The notes under the pieces are model-generated. The model made no database searches. It was not told the origin of the DNA and worked only from the letters and a program-made list of their open reading frames with translations. From contig JAZUOO010000016.1 of assembly GCA_045604705.1 (NCBI GenBank), positions 1 through 30,931 of the forward strand: DNA of 30,931 nt, given 5' to 3'. The first letter of the stretch is position 1; the number at the start of each line of letters is the position of its first letter. Positions 14,936-23,281 of this stretch are shown one piece after another. Position numbers and translations under genes: made by a program. Source of the DNA: SIG622 sp045604705. GTDB taxonomy: Bacteria; Bacillota; Clostridia; Oscillospirales; CAG-382.

Positions 14936-16159
14936 TTATCTATCCTCAAGCGAATACCTTGAAATATTCAGGATTATCCCCATTTCCGCCATCAGAATTA
15001 CAAGCGATGTTCCACCGTAGCTGAAAAAGGGTAATGAGATACCAGTACTCGGAATGGTATTTGTTACAACACATATATTGAGGATCATCTGAAGTCCGAC
15101 CTGGAATATAATGCCGGCACTAAGAAGTGATGAAAACCTGTCGGGAGCTCTGAGGGAAATCTTGACTCCCCTGTATATGAGAAACGCAAAAATACATATA
15201 ACACTAAGTGCCCCGATAAAGCCAAGCTCCTCGCAGAGTATCGCAAAAATATAGTCATTCTGAGGTTCGGGGAGATATAGCTGTTTCTGCTTACTGGCGC
15301 CGAAGCCTACACCCCAGAGTCCCCCGGAGGACACCGCAAACAGCGACTGAACCGGTTGCCAGCCTTTACCCTGAAGCTGTGAGAAAGGGTCGAACCACGC
15401 ATCAAATCTGTCCATGGAGTGACTAAGCAACAATGGTACAAGTATAACTCCCGCCACAAGGCAGATAATGCCGAGTATTCCTATTACCTTAAGATCCGAA
15501 CCGCCGAGAAACATCATGCAGGCAACAATAGCCAGAGTAATTATACACCCGGAAAGATGCTTCTGCATAAGGAAAGGGACAACTACCGCAACACCCGCAA
15601 TTAGGTATGTTACAAAGCCGTACTTTATTCTTTCACTGAAAATATCGGATTTTATCTTTTTATAAAAATGAGATATATAGTCCGAGAGGATAATTATAAC
15701 CGAAAGCTTGAATATTTCCGAGGGCTGAAAACTTAAAGGTCCAAGCTCAAGCCACCTTGCCGCACCCTTGTGAGCCTCACCGGAGCTTGAAAATGTAACA
15801 AGCAGCATAAGTATCAATGCCACGACAAATATAGGAACGGCACCAAGCTTTATAACCTTATAATCAAGATGAGACATGAGGTACATGACAGCAACACCGA
15901 TAAATGCAAACAAAAGCTGTCGCTTGATATAATGATAGCTGTCACCCATATTAGCTCCCGCATATGCATAGCTTGCACTGAAAATCATTATGGTGCCGAA
16001 GGCGAGAAGTATAATGACCGTCACGAGAAAGGTTTTGTCAAATCCGCCGACAGTTCTGATTTTTTCATTTTTCCCGAGATTGGAGTTTATCGGAGATTTC
16101 CCCTGTCTTTCAACAGCAGTACTTTTAACCGGTTTCTTTCCGTGCATTCCTCTGTCCAC
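14936..16159 (-). CDS. ftsW: SEDS peptidoglycan polymerase FtsW
   Basis: A septal glycosyltransferase that polymerises lipid II with its partner class B PBP. About ten membrane helices follow a basic, soluble N-terminus of about 35 residues. The SEDS signature STGISLPFFSYGGTS is near the C-terminus, and the motif FQPSEIFKLSVII is present in the middle. The open frame reaches an ATG at 16189, but that codon and the ATG at 16174 lack an SD. A GTG at 16159 has GGGAGG exactly 7 nt upstream, giving 407 residues, so I take it as the start. It lies 87 bp after mraY and 42 bp before murG. Confidence 0.92.
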   Translation of the reverse strand: MDRGMHGKKPVKSTAVERQGKSPINSNLGKNEKIRTVGGFDKTFLVTVIILLAFGTIMIFSASYAYAGANMGDSYHYIKRQLLFAFIGVAVMYLMSHLDYKVIKLGAVPIFVVALILMLLVTFSSSGEAHKGAARWLELGPLSFQPSEIFKLSVIIILSDYISHFYKKIKSDIFSERIKYGFVTYLIAGVAVVVPFLMQKHLSGCIITLAIVACMMFLGGSDLKVIGILGIICLVAGVILVPLLLSHSMDRFDAWFDPFSQLQGKGWQPVQSLFAVSSGGLWGVGFGASKQKQLYLPEPQNDYIFAILCEELGFIGALSVICIFAFLIYRGVKISLRAPDRFSSLLSAGIIFQVGLQMILNICVVTNTIPSTGISLPFFSYGGTSLVILMAEMGIILNISRYSLEDR

Positions 16160-16172
16160 TGCAAAACCTCCC
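16157..16172 (-). promoter_or_regulatory. Ribosome binding site fixing the ftsW GTG start
   Basis: GGGAGG (16167-16172 on the minus strand), a 7-nt gap, then GTG (16157-16159). The SD is embedded in what would be codons for MGGF if translation began upstream. Confidence 0.6.
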
Positions 16173-16246
16173 ATTAATTTTATGACCATTTATTTCGTGA
16201 TGGCGATTCTTAGCCTGAACCTAAATCTGAAAATCTGTTTTCCGAC

Positions 16247-17230
16247 TTAAAGTATTATAATATAGCCTACAACCCCCAATGCCGCAAACAGAAATGCGAC
16301 AAGCGAAAACACAACGCAGATTTCAACCTCTCCCCAACCGCACATCTCAAAGTGATGATGTATGGGGGACATTTTGAAAACACGCTTTCCCGTAAGTCTG
16401 AAGCTCAAAACCTGGATAACCACCGAAAGAGCCTCGCATATATAAACTATTCCGGCAAAAATTATAAGTATCGGGAATCCGAGCATAAAGCAGGCACATA
16501 CCACAGCACCGCCGAGAAACAGCGAGCCGGTATCTCCCATGAACACCTTTGCCGGATGGAAGTTATAATACAGAAATCCCAAAAGACCTCCGATTATCGA
16601 ACCGCAGAATATAAACGCCAAATTGTTTTCCATCAAAAATGCAAGAAAAGCAAGTGTCGCCATTACAACTACGGTAACACAGGAACAGAGTCCGTCGATA
16701 CCATCGGTAAGATTTACAGCATTTACAACATAAACAATCCCTATGATCGCAACTAAATAGAAAAACAGCCCCAGATCTATCGAAACACCGAAGAAAGGCA
16801 GAACAACCACTGTACTGAGTGCTCCGCAAAACCTCAATCCTGCAAGATAAACCGCCGCAGAAACGAATTGGAATATAAGCTTCTGGACAGGAGACAGCCC
16901 CTCATTGCGTTTTTTGAAAAATTTGACATAGTCATCAATAAATCCTGTAATTGCGCACAGTACCGCAAAAAGGCAGTTCACTGCGAGCACGTCCAAAGCC
17001 GAAGCCTTTATCGCAGTATAAATCCCGAAAATCAGCATCGAAATCACAAATGCCGCAATAAAGAACAAGCCTCCCATTGTGGGCGTACCCTCTTTGGATT
17101 TGTGCCATCTGGGACCTATATCAAGTATCTTCTGCCCCATTTTAATACTTCTCAGCACCGGAATAAATATCCGTCCGAGTATCACTGCCATTACAAATGT
17201 CAATGCCATATTGAGTGTAAACATCAGCAT
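16247..17230 (-). CDS. mraY: Phospho-MurNAc-pentapeptide transferase MraY
   Basis: It transfers phospho-MurNAc-pentapeptide to undecaprenyl phosphate, making lipid I; a ten-helix inner-membrane enzyme. At 327 residues it has the family length. Catalytic and Mg2+ motifs are all present: GTPTMGG, FIDDYVKFFKKRNEGLS (the DD pair), NAVNLTDGIDGL, FMGDTGSLFLGG, and the HHHFE stretch in SPIHHHFEMCGWGE. The ATG at 17230 has AAGGA 7 nt upstream. It sits directly between the PBP gene and ftsW; murE and murF, usually upstream of it, and murD, usually downstream, are missing. Confidence 0.97.
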   Translation of the reverse strand: MLMFTLNMALTFVMAVILGRIFIPVLRSIKMGQKILDIGPRWHKSKEGTPTMGGLFFIAAFVISMLIFGIYTAIKASALDVLAVNCLFAVLCAITGFIDDYVKFFKKRNEGLSPVQKLIFQFVSAAVYLAGLRFCGALSTVVVLPFFGVSIDLGLFFYLVAIIGIVYVVNAVNLTDGIDGLCSCVTVVVMATLAFLAFLMENNLAFIFCGSIIGGLLGFLYYNFHPAKVFMGDTGSLFLGGAVVCACFMLGFPILIIFAGIVYICEALSVVIQVLSFRLTGKRVFKMSPIHHHFEMCGWGEVEICVVFSLVAFLFAALGVVGYIIIL

Positions 17231-17266
17231 AACTCTATCCTTGCCTTCCTCTGAAACTTACATTTA

Positions 17267-19504
17267 TCAATCGTAGCTGTCGGTATGAGTAAATTCAACA
17301 CTCACCGATGTTCCCGGTTGAACCATTGTACCCTCCTCCGGGGTCTGCTTTATCGCAACGGCTCCGTTTACGCCCTCACGGTATGATCCTGTGATGGTTA
17401 TATTGAGCCCCGCCGCAGCAAGAACTTTTGTTGCCTGAGATGCACTGTAATCCTTGACATTAGGCACCTTAACATCCGCCTTAGGCACCTCTTTGCCTGT
17501 GTAAAATATTACCGTTCCTCCCGAGGATATGGTGGAGGTGTATCTGGGGAGCTGCTCGTTTACAACCTCTCCGTCACCCTTGATTATCACCTTAAATCCG
17601 TCTTTCTCGGCTTTTTGAGTAGCTTCCGCAACACTGAAGCCGGTAAATCTCGGAACCTGTACCTCAAGAGCCTTCTTTTCTTCGTCAGTATATGACTGTT
17701 CGATATTCAGATATGGCAAAACATCCGCAAGCACCGCACTTGCAACGGGAGCCGCAACCGTTCCGCCGTAATATGCCCCCGCAGAGGGCTCATCAATTAT
17801 TATAAGTATCGCTATTTGAGGATCGTCCGCAGGCGCAAATGACAGACATGAAGAAACATAATAGCCCTCCTCCATATCTCGCTTCTGGGATGTACCCGTT
17901 TTTGCGGCAATTTTATACCCCTTTACGTAAGCGTTCTTTGTGGAACCAACATTTATTCCGTTATAGAGGTATGTCATGATTTTTTCGCAGGTCTCCTCTG
18001 AAGCCACAGGTCTAATAACCTCCGGTGAGAAGCTTTCAATGGTATTTCCGTCATCATCAACAAATTTCTTTACGATATACGGCTTCATAAGATTACCGCC
18101 GTTCGCACAGGCACTGAGCGTTGTTATAAGTCTTATCGGAGTAACCTTAAAGGTCTGTCCGAAGGAATATACGGCAAGCTCTGTCTGGTTAAAGTTGTTC
18201 TTATCCGAATGGTAGATGGTGGAGCTTTCATAGGGAAGATCTATACCCGTAGTTTCGGTAAGTCCAAAGGAATTGAAATAATCGTAGAATTTATCTCTGC
18301 CCAGCTTTTCCGCAACCTCCATGAATACGGGGTTACAGGAATTCTGAAGTCCCTGTTCAAAGGTTTCATGCCCGTGTCCCGCAGTCTTGTGACACTTAAT
18401 TCTCCAGCCTGAAACATACTTTGCGCCAAGGCAGTTAAAGGTTGAGTTTTCCGAAACTACATTCTCCTCAAGAGCCATCGCAGACGTTGCGATCTTAAAG
18501 GTCGAGCCCGGCTCGTAAAGCTCCTGAACAGCCTTGTTTTTCCAGAGATAATTTTTGTAGCTTGACACTGTTTCTTCTTCATTTCCGGGCTTTGAAAGAT
18601 AAATCTCTTCAAACTCCTTTGCAAGTTCTGTCAGCTCGTTATGATTATTGGGATTGAAATCCGGCTTTGTGGACATTGCAAGTATCTCACCGGTATTGAC
18701 ATCCATTATTATACCGCACACTTTGTTCGTCGCCTTATGGTCACGCAATGCAATTTCAAGTTGTTTTTCAAGATAACTCTGTATTGTCCAGTCAATTGTC
18801 AAAACTATGTTTACGCCGTTTTCCGCTTCAATATAACTTTCATACTTAAAGGGCATTTCCTGCTGACGTCCGTTTTTCGCCGTTAATATTCTGCCCGCTG
18901 TTCCCTTAAGATAATCATTGTACTGCTTTTCAATTCCCGTAATACCCACGGTCTCACTGCCGCTTGTTTCGGTATAGCCGCAAAAACCGAGTACCGTTGA
19001 AGCAAGTTCATTTCCGGGATAGTATCTTTTTGTATTGTCTACAAAATATATAAATTCTTCAAATTCGTTCTCGGCAATAAATTCTCTTACCTTGTTTGCC
19101 AATTCGATATTGGTCTTTTCCTTTACTCTTCTGTAACTTGTGTTTTTTGCGATGTGAGCTTCGAGATCCTCACGCGTAATATCCAAGAGCCCGCAAAGCC
19201 CCGTTATAAGCTTCTCTCTTTGCGCCGAATTCATAAGCTCTGTATTTCTTATTTTGTTCGGGACAATAATACAGTCCTCCGCAGTAACGCTTATCGCCAT
19301 TTCTTTCATGTTCCTATCATAAATGGTACCGCGCTTGGCGTTTATCGGAGTTTCCGTCGTATACTGGTCATAGGCTTTCTGCTTGTATTCCTCGCCCTTT
19401 ACGAACTGTATGTGAAGTATCCTGTACACTATCAACGCAATGCCTGCCGAAAACAGCAGCATTACGACAAATATTCTTCCCGCAAGACTCTTTCTATCAT
19501 TCAT
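17267..19504 (-). CDS. Class B penicillin-binding protein with two PASTA domains (FtsI/PbpB/SpoVD type)
   Basis: A septal transpeptidase of 745 residues. It has a short cytosolic N-terminus, one membrane helix (about 9-30), and a PBP-dimer domain that includes the RGTIYDRN motif. The transpeptidase active site is STFK (Ser334), SCN (389-391) and KTGT (535-538). Two PASTA domains end the protein (about 615-672 and 679-741). SpoVD usually has one PASTA and Bacillus PbpB two. As the only PBP of the cluster, it more likely serves vegetative division, but a sporulation paralogue role cannot be ruled out. A GTG at 19522 also opens the frame; the ATG at 19504 has the better SD (AAGGGG). Confidence 0.93.
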   Translation of the reverse strand: MNDRKSLAGRIFVVMLLFSAGIALIVYRILHIQFVKGEEYKQKAYDQYTTETPINAKRGTIYDRNMKEMAISVTAEDCIIVPNKIRNTELMNSAQREKLITGLCGLLDITREDLEAHIAKNTSYRRVKEKTNIELANKVREFIAENEFEEFIYFVDNTKRYYPGNELASTVLGFCGYTETSGSETVGITGIEKQYNDYLKGTAGRILTAKNGRQQEMPFKYESYIEAENGVNIVLTIDWTIQSYLEKQLEIALRDHKATNKVCGIIMDVNTGEILAMSTKPDFNPNNHNELTELAKEFEEIYLSKPGNEEETVSSYKNYLWKNKAVQELYEPGSTFKIATSAMALEENVVSENSTFNCLGAKYVSGWRIKCHKTAGHGHETFEQGLQNSCNPVFMEVAEKLGRDKFYDYFNSFGLTETTGIDLPYESSTIYHSDKNNFNQTELAVYSFGQTFKVTPIRLITTLSACANGGNLMKPYIVKKFVDDDGNTIESFSPEVIRPVASEETCEKIMTYLYNGINVGSTKNAYVKGYKIAAKTGTSQKRDMEEGYYVSSCLSFAPADDPQIAILIIIDEPSAGAYYGGTVAAPVASAVLADVLPYLNIEQSYTDEEKKALEVQVPRFTGFSVAEATQKAEKDGFKVIIKGDGEVVNEQLPRYTSTISSGGTVIFYTGKEVPKADVKVPNVKDYSASQATKVLAAAGLNITITGSYREGVNGAVAIKQTPEEGTMVQPGTSVSVEFTHTDSYD

Positions 19505-19555
19505 GTAAAAACCCCTTTTCACCTGTCTTGTTCCCGAAAAACTATACTAACCTAA

Positions 19556-19583
19556 ATTATGGGAAGCTTTCACCTCCCATAAT
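19556..19583 (-). other. Strong hairpin in the ftsL-PBP intergenic gap
   Basis: On the minus strand, ATTATGGGA and TCCCATAAT form a perfect 9-bp stem with a 10-nt loop (GGTGAAAGCT), followed by TTTAGG rather than a T-run. It lies 50 bp before the PBP start, in a 104-bp gap of an otherwise tight operon. An mRNA processing or attenuation element is possible. Confidence 0.55.
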
Positions 19584-19608
19584 ATCATTCTATGCATATG
19601 TCCTCTTC

Positions 19609-20322
19609 TTAATTCTTATTGGTAAAATTAGACATTACACTTTTGAAACCGGACAGAAGCACACCGTTTGTTACAGTGTTACTTTCATCATCAACAGTAA
19701 TACTAACAATATCCTCTTCTGAAATACTCACATAATGAGTAGTAAGCTTGTCCGACTTTACCATTCCGAGATTATTAACCGCATATTCATCAATGGCAAG
19801 TCTGTTGTTTCTTTCTTCAATTGCAACAAGGAGCTTCGCCTGCTCCTCGCGACATTCGGAGATGCTTGTTCTTATTTCATTGGTTGACTTGAATGCATCG
19901 TAATATTCGCAGTAGCTGCCGGCAACGAAAAACATAAGTACCGCAAAGAGAAGAGTCAGAACTATCTTATCAAAGCAACTCTTTTCCTTGGACTTTACAC
20001 GTTTTGTACAGAAAACATCCCTGACCGTTCCCGTAAATCCGCTGTGTTCAACATAAATAAATCCCTTAGCCATTCCAATCTCTTTCCCTGTCACTGATGA
20101 TTTTTTCGCAGGTGAAGACGAAACCGCCTTTGTCGAAACTCTGTATGTATCGCGGACTCCCACACGCACCGGAGAGCTCTTAACCGCCGAAGAAGCAGAA
20201 ACCGATTTTTTTTCCGTAACAGGCACTGCACTATTCTTTTTTCTTTCATATGAGGCGGGGGTTCCTCTGTATCCCGTTCTTTTAACACTAAGATAATCTC
20301 TCTTTGCATATGCACTGTCCAT
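19609..20322 (-). CDS. ftsL: FtsL/DivIC-like septum protein with long basic N-terminus
   Basis: The gene sits between rsmH and the PBP, where ftsL always lies. It encodes 237 residues, about twice a normal FtsL (100-120). The first about 115 residues are cytosolic and rich in Ser, Lys and Arg (for example SVSASSAVKSSPVR). A membrane helix (about 118-138) and an extracytoplasmic coiled coil (about 145-176) follow. The family-like AVNNLGMVKSD comes next, then an acidic, low-similarity tail. FtsL recruits DivIB/FtsQ and activates FtsW-PBP. Sequence similarity is weak, as is usual for FtsL; the call rests on topology, the LGM motif and position. SD GAGGGA. Confidence 0.8.
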   Translation of the reverse strand: MDSAYAKRDYLSVKRTGYRGTPASYERKKNSAVPVTEKKSVSASSAVKSSPVRVGVRDTYRVSTKAVSSSPAKKSSVTGKEIGMAKGFIYVEHSGFTGTVRDVFCTKRVKSKEKSCFDKIVLTLLFAVLMFFVAGSYCEYYDAFKSTNEIRTSISECREEQAKLLVAIEERNNRLAIDEYAVNNLGMVKSDKLTTHYVSISEEDIVSITVDDESNTVTNGVLLSGFKSVMSNFTNKN

Positions 20323-20347
20323 TACGTAAAATCCCTCTTTTCACTTC

Positions 20348-21313
20348 TTATATTTTTTCAAGTATTCTTAGCTTTGCACTTCTGGATCTCGGGTTTTCCT
20401 CAAGTTCTCCGTCCGACGGAAGTATCGGTTTTTTTGTTATTATCACCGCTTCCGGTTTATTTCCGCATACACACACCGGAAAATCCTTAGGACAAGTACA
20501 GCCCTCGGTACGGGAAAGAAATGTATGCTTTATTATTCTGTCCTCAAGAGAATGGAAGCTGATAAAAGACATCCTGCCTTTGGAATTCAGATAAGGAAAC
20601 AATCCGTTTATCACCTTATCAATCACATCCAGCTCTCCGTTAACCTCTATCCTTATCGCCTGAAAGGTTCTTTTTGCAGGGTGAGGACCATCTTTTCTGA
20701 ATTTTGCGGGTATTGCATCCTTGACTATCTCGGATAGCTCAAAGGTGCTCTCGATAGGCTTTTTCTCCCTTTCGCGTACAATAAATGAAGCAATCCTTGA
20801 AGAAAACTTTTCCTCCCCATAGCTATATATAATCCTTTTAAGCTCATCCTCCGAATAGTCGTTTACAACATCATACGCCGACATTCCCTCACCCTTTGAC
20901 ATTCTCATATCAAGAGGTGCATCGTGCATATAACTGAATCCGCGCGAGCTCTCATCAAGCTGCCTGGAGCTAACGCCAAGGTCTGCCGTAACTCCGTCGA
21001 TTTTTTCTATTCCGAGGCTGTCAAGTATAGACGGGGCTTCCGAAAAATTTCCTTTACATATTATACTTCTTTCTCCATACCTCGCAAGTCTTTTTCCCGC
21101 CGCTTCTATCGCCTCCGGGTCTCTGTCTATGCTTATAAGCTTTCCGTTGCCGCCAAGCAACTCAAGCCTCCTTAGTATTTCCTCGGAATGCCCCCCTCCT
21201 CCGAGAGTGCAGTCAACGTATATTCCGTCCGGCTTAATATCAAGACCGTCCACCGTTTCCCGCAGCATTACCGAATAATGCTTGAATTCTATATTTTCAG
21301 TATTCTTATCCAT
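20348..21313 (-). CDS. rsmH: 16S rRNA (cytosine1402-N4)-methyltransferase RsmH (MraW)
   Basis: It methylates N4 of C1402 in 16S rRNA, using SAM. A protein of 321 residues. The SAM-binding loop is YVDCTLGGGGHSEEIL (33-48). ADLGVSSRQLD and GFSYMHDAPLDMRM form the active-site region. The substrate-binding helical insert is followed by RTFQAIRIEVNGEL and FISFHSLEDRIIK. Gap of 15 bp from mraZ; ATG at 21313 with SD AAGGA. The mraZ-rsmH-ftsL start of the cluster is the standard bacterial order. Confidence 0.97.
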   Translation of the reverse strand: MDKNTENIEFKHYSVMLRETVDGLDIKPDGIYVDCTLGGGGHSEEILRRLELLGGNGKLISIDRDPEAIEAAGKRLARYGERSIICKGNFSEAPSILDSLGIEKIDGVTADLGVSSRQLDESSRGFSYMHDAPLDMRMSKGEGMSAYDVVNDYSEDELKRIIYSYGEEKFSSRIASFIVREREKKPIESTFELSEIVKDAIPAKFRKDGPHPAKRTFQAIRIEVNGELDVIDKVINGLFPYLNSKGRMSFISFHSLEDRIIKHTFLSRTEGCTCPKDFPVCVCGNKPEAVIITKKPILPSDGELEENPRSRSAKLRILEKI

Positions 21314-21328
21314 ATTACGTTATCCTTA

Positions 21329-21748
21329 TCAGAATCCGTTTGCTATAAGGTAATCATCTATCGCATCCGAGCTTTCGCCCACCACCGACATCTGAGCCTT
21401 TTCCTCATTCCATATTTCCACCGTGTCGTACATACCGACAAAAAGAACATCCTTGTCAAGACAGGCATGCTCACGAAGTTCACTTGTAAGAAGGATTCTT
21501 CCCTGTGCATCAGGCTCAATACTTGCGGCACTGAGATTCAGGTATCTCAGATACTTCTTAGCCGCTGTTTCACCGTTCTTTCTGAGCCTTTCAATATATT
21601 CCATATACTTTTCTTCGGTATATACAACAAGGCAACCCTCGGCACCCTTAACTATAATGATTCTTTCACCAAGATATGATCTGAATTTTGCGGGCAAAAA
21701 CACTCTGCCTTTGGTATCTATTGTGTTTTTATAACTTCCTACAAGCAT
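21329..21748 (-). CDS. mraZ: Transcriptional regulator MraZ
   Basis: A protein of 139 residues made of two SpoVT/AbrB-like beta repeats. The first is GSYKNTIDTKGRVFLPAKFR, the second DAQGRILLTSELREHACL; each carries the D-x-K/Q-G-R core. MraZ forms ring-shaped oligomers and represses its own dcw operon. The open frame extends to 21793, but I chose the ATG at 21748. It matches the family start (MLVGSYKN) and has a near-perfect SD (AAAGGAGGG) 8 nt upstream. First gene of the cluster, about 108 nt after the predicted transcription start. Confidence 0.96.
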   Translation of the reverse strand: MLVGSYKNTIDTKGRVFLPAKFRSYLGERIIIVKGAEGCLVVYTEEKYMEYIERLRKNGETAAKKYLRYLNLSAASIEPDAQGRILLTSELREHACLDKDVLFVGMYDTVEIWNEEKAQMSVVGESSDAIDDYLIANGF

Positions 21749-21797
21749 TTTTGACCCTCCTTTCAGAAAATACCCTTTGGGCTTTCCGTACATCCGG

Positions 21798-21818
21798 CAC
21801 CATTTTCCACCACTTTTA
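21798..21818 (-). promoter_or_regulatory. Candidate MraZ box in the mraZ leader
   Basis: On the minus strand, AAAGTGGTGG is followed at a 10-bp period by AAAATGGTG. MraZ proteins of Firmicutes and Mollicutes bind tandem GTGG-containing repeats of about this period, placed between promoter and mraZ. Only two repeats are clear; three are more common. Confidence 0.45.
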
Positions 21819-21862
21819 GGTTTTTTTATGCATTTTATATGTACTTTTAACCCACTGCTGCT

Positions 21863-21891
21863 ATTATACTATTAGTTTTTTCATTTTTCAA
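21863..21891 (-). promoter_or_regulatory. Sigma-A promoter of the mraZ/dcw cluster
   Basis: On the minus strand, TTGAAA (21886-21891), a 17-bp spacer, TATAAT (21863-21868). It lies just after the spoIIIAH terminator, so the cluster is insulated from sporulation transcription. Confidence 0.78.
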
Positions 21892-21953
21892 GGGGGTATT
21901 TAAAATATAAATGAAGATTGAAAAATATTTACATTTTGTTAAAAACCTCAAAT

Positions 21954-21980
21954 AAAAAAAGCATACCCGAAGGCATGCCA
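21954..21980 (-). terminator. Intrinsic terminator of the sleC-spoIIIA operon
   Basis: On the minus strand, GCATGCC and GGTATGC form a stem (one G-U pair) with a TTCG loop, followed by seven T. It lies about 30 bp after the spoIIIAH stop. Confidence 0.85.
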
Positions 21981-22010
21981 AGCAGTTTAAGTTATTCAAA
22001 ATAAGATCAA

Positions 22011-22643
22011 TCAGTCTCCCTTTTCCACGACCTTTACGTTTTCTGCCGAAAATCCCGATTCATTGACCGCAATTTCCTTAATCTGTGCGACTTCATTTAC
22101 AAGAAGTCCGTTAGATTTTACGATTACGCTGACATTGCCCCCGTTAATTACCGCTATGCAGTCCTCAAAGCCCTTAGCCATTACCATGGATCTTATATTG
22201 GACTCCATCGTAACGTTACTTGCTATTGCCATCATCTCATTGTAAGCCTTTTCCTTGACATCGGGCATTGAATCCGCACTGTCAACAACATTCTGAAGCA
22301 TCTCATAAGCTTGCTGTCTTGAACGCTGTCTGTCTACCTGCATCGCAGAAAAGTAGGTGTCGTAGCTTCCGGCCTCCGCCGTATCCTCTATTGAAGTCTC
22401 CTGTGCTATGGAAAGCTCTTCTTTGTTATCCACAAAAGCAGCTTCCCCGAGGATCTTTGGCTCGTTGTTCTCCTTCAGAGTTTCGGATGAGGTGTATAGA
22501 TAATCTCCCGTTAAAGCGGCAGTGTTCCCCTTTCCAAGCATTTTATCCGTATACGCTGCGGCACAAATAAGCAGCACAAAGGCTCCCGCAATTATCGAAC
22601 GGGTATGGAATTTAAGCTTGGGTCTTGTAAATTTCGGTGCCAT
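22011..22643 (-). CDS. spoIIIAH: Stage III sporulation protein AH (SpoIIIAH)
   Basis: The mother-cell membrane ring protein of the feeding-tube channel; its extracellular domain meets forespore SpoIIQ. It has 210 residues: a basic N-terminus (PKFTRPKLKFHTRS), one membrane helix (about 18-33), an acidic linker, then the YscJ/FliF-like ring domain. The helix RQQAYEMLQNVVDSADS is followed by the conserved ...KGFEDCIAVINGGNVSVIVKS region. Start: the frame reaches 22682, but the ATG at 22643 has SD AAGGAAGG and gives the usual N-terminus. Last gene of the operon. Confidence 0.94.
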   Translation of the reverse strand: MAPKFTRPKLKFHTRSIIAGAFVLLICAAAYTDKMLGKGNTAALTGDYLYTSSETLKENNEPKILGEAAFVDNKEELSIAQETSIEDTAEAGSYDTYFSAMQVDRQRSRQQAYEMLQNVVDSADSMPDVKEKAYNEMMAIASNVTMESNIRSMVMAKGFEDCIAVINGGNVSVIVKSNGLLVNEVAQIKEIAVNESGFSAENVKVVEKGD

Positions 22644-22691
22644 AAATAATACCTTCCTTAATTTAGATATATATAAATTCACGGTTTTTCT

Positions 22692-23219
22692 TCATTCTTG
22701 ACCGTCTCCACTCTTTGCAACATACACTTTAAGCTCGGATATTCCGAAAAGCGACACCGCCGCATCCTTGATTTTTCTCTCAATATCCATTTCCTTTGTA
22801 CCGCTGCATACCACCACAACGCCCTCGACCCTGGGACAAAGCTCCTTAAGCAGTACGGGGCTCTCGCCGCTTGTCCCCGCCCCTGCCAGTACAATCTGCT
22901 TTTCCGTGGTCTTCCCCTTTGAAGCATCAGCGTCTGTCATACTTTCCTCAACTCTTGCGTTGTTTGCGTATACCTTTTCAAAGGAGCTCTCAAAGGTTAT
23001 CATGACCGTAGCATTTCCCGCCCCCTCTATTTCTTCAACGATTCTTTCAAGCTTTTTCTCAAGAGTGTCACCGTAAAGTTCAAGTTCCGAATAGGCTCCT
23101 TCAATTTCTTTTTCATGCCCGGCAGTACCCGAATCGGAAATGTATATAAGCAATACACCCATAATTATTGCGGCGATGAGCAGAATCGGCTTCAAATTTT
23201 TAACTATCAGTTCTTTCAT
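22692..23219 (-). CDS. spoIIIAG: Stage III sporulation protein AG (SpoIIIAG)
   Basis: The large-pore ring protein of the SpoIIIA-SpoIIQ channel. It has 175 residues: a short cytosolic start, one membrane helix (about 10-28), a coiled segment rich in Glu/Lys (YSELELYGDTLEKKLERIV), and the ring-building motif domain. The latter contains GAGNATVMITFESSFEKVYA and a C-terminal GVVVVCSG...ISELKVYVAKSG segment. Two ATGs (23234, 23219) are possible; I prefer 23219, where GGGA is better spaced. The SD is weak either way. It lies 62 bp after spoIIIAF and 48 bp before spoIIIAH. Confidence 0.93.
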   Translation of the reverse strand: MKELIVKNLKPILLIAAIIMGVLLIYISDSGTAGHEKEIEGAYSELELYGDTLEKKLERIVEEIEGAGNATVMITFESSFEKVYANNARVEESMTDADASKGKTTEKQIVLAGAGTSGESPVLLKELCPRVEGVVVVCSGTKEMDIERKIKDAAVSLFGISELKVYVAKSGDGQE

Positions 23220-23281
23220 GGTTATTCCCGTCATGTTTCTTATTTCAAAGCGTTTATTTTACGTAATACAAGCATATATCA

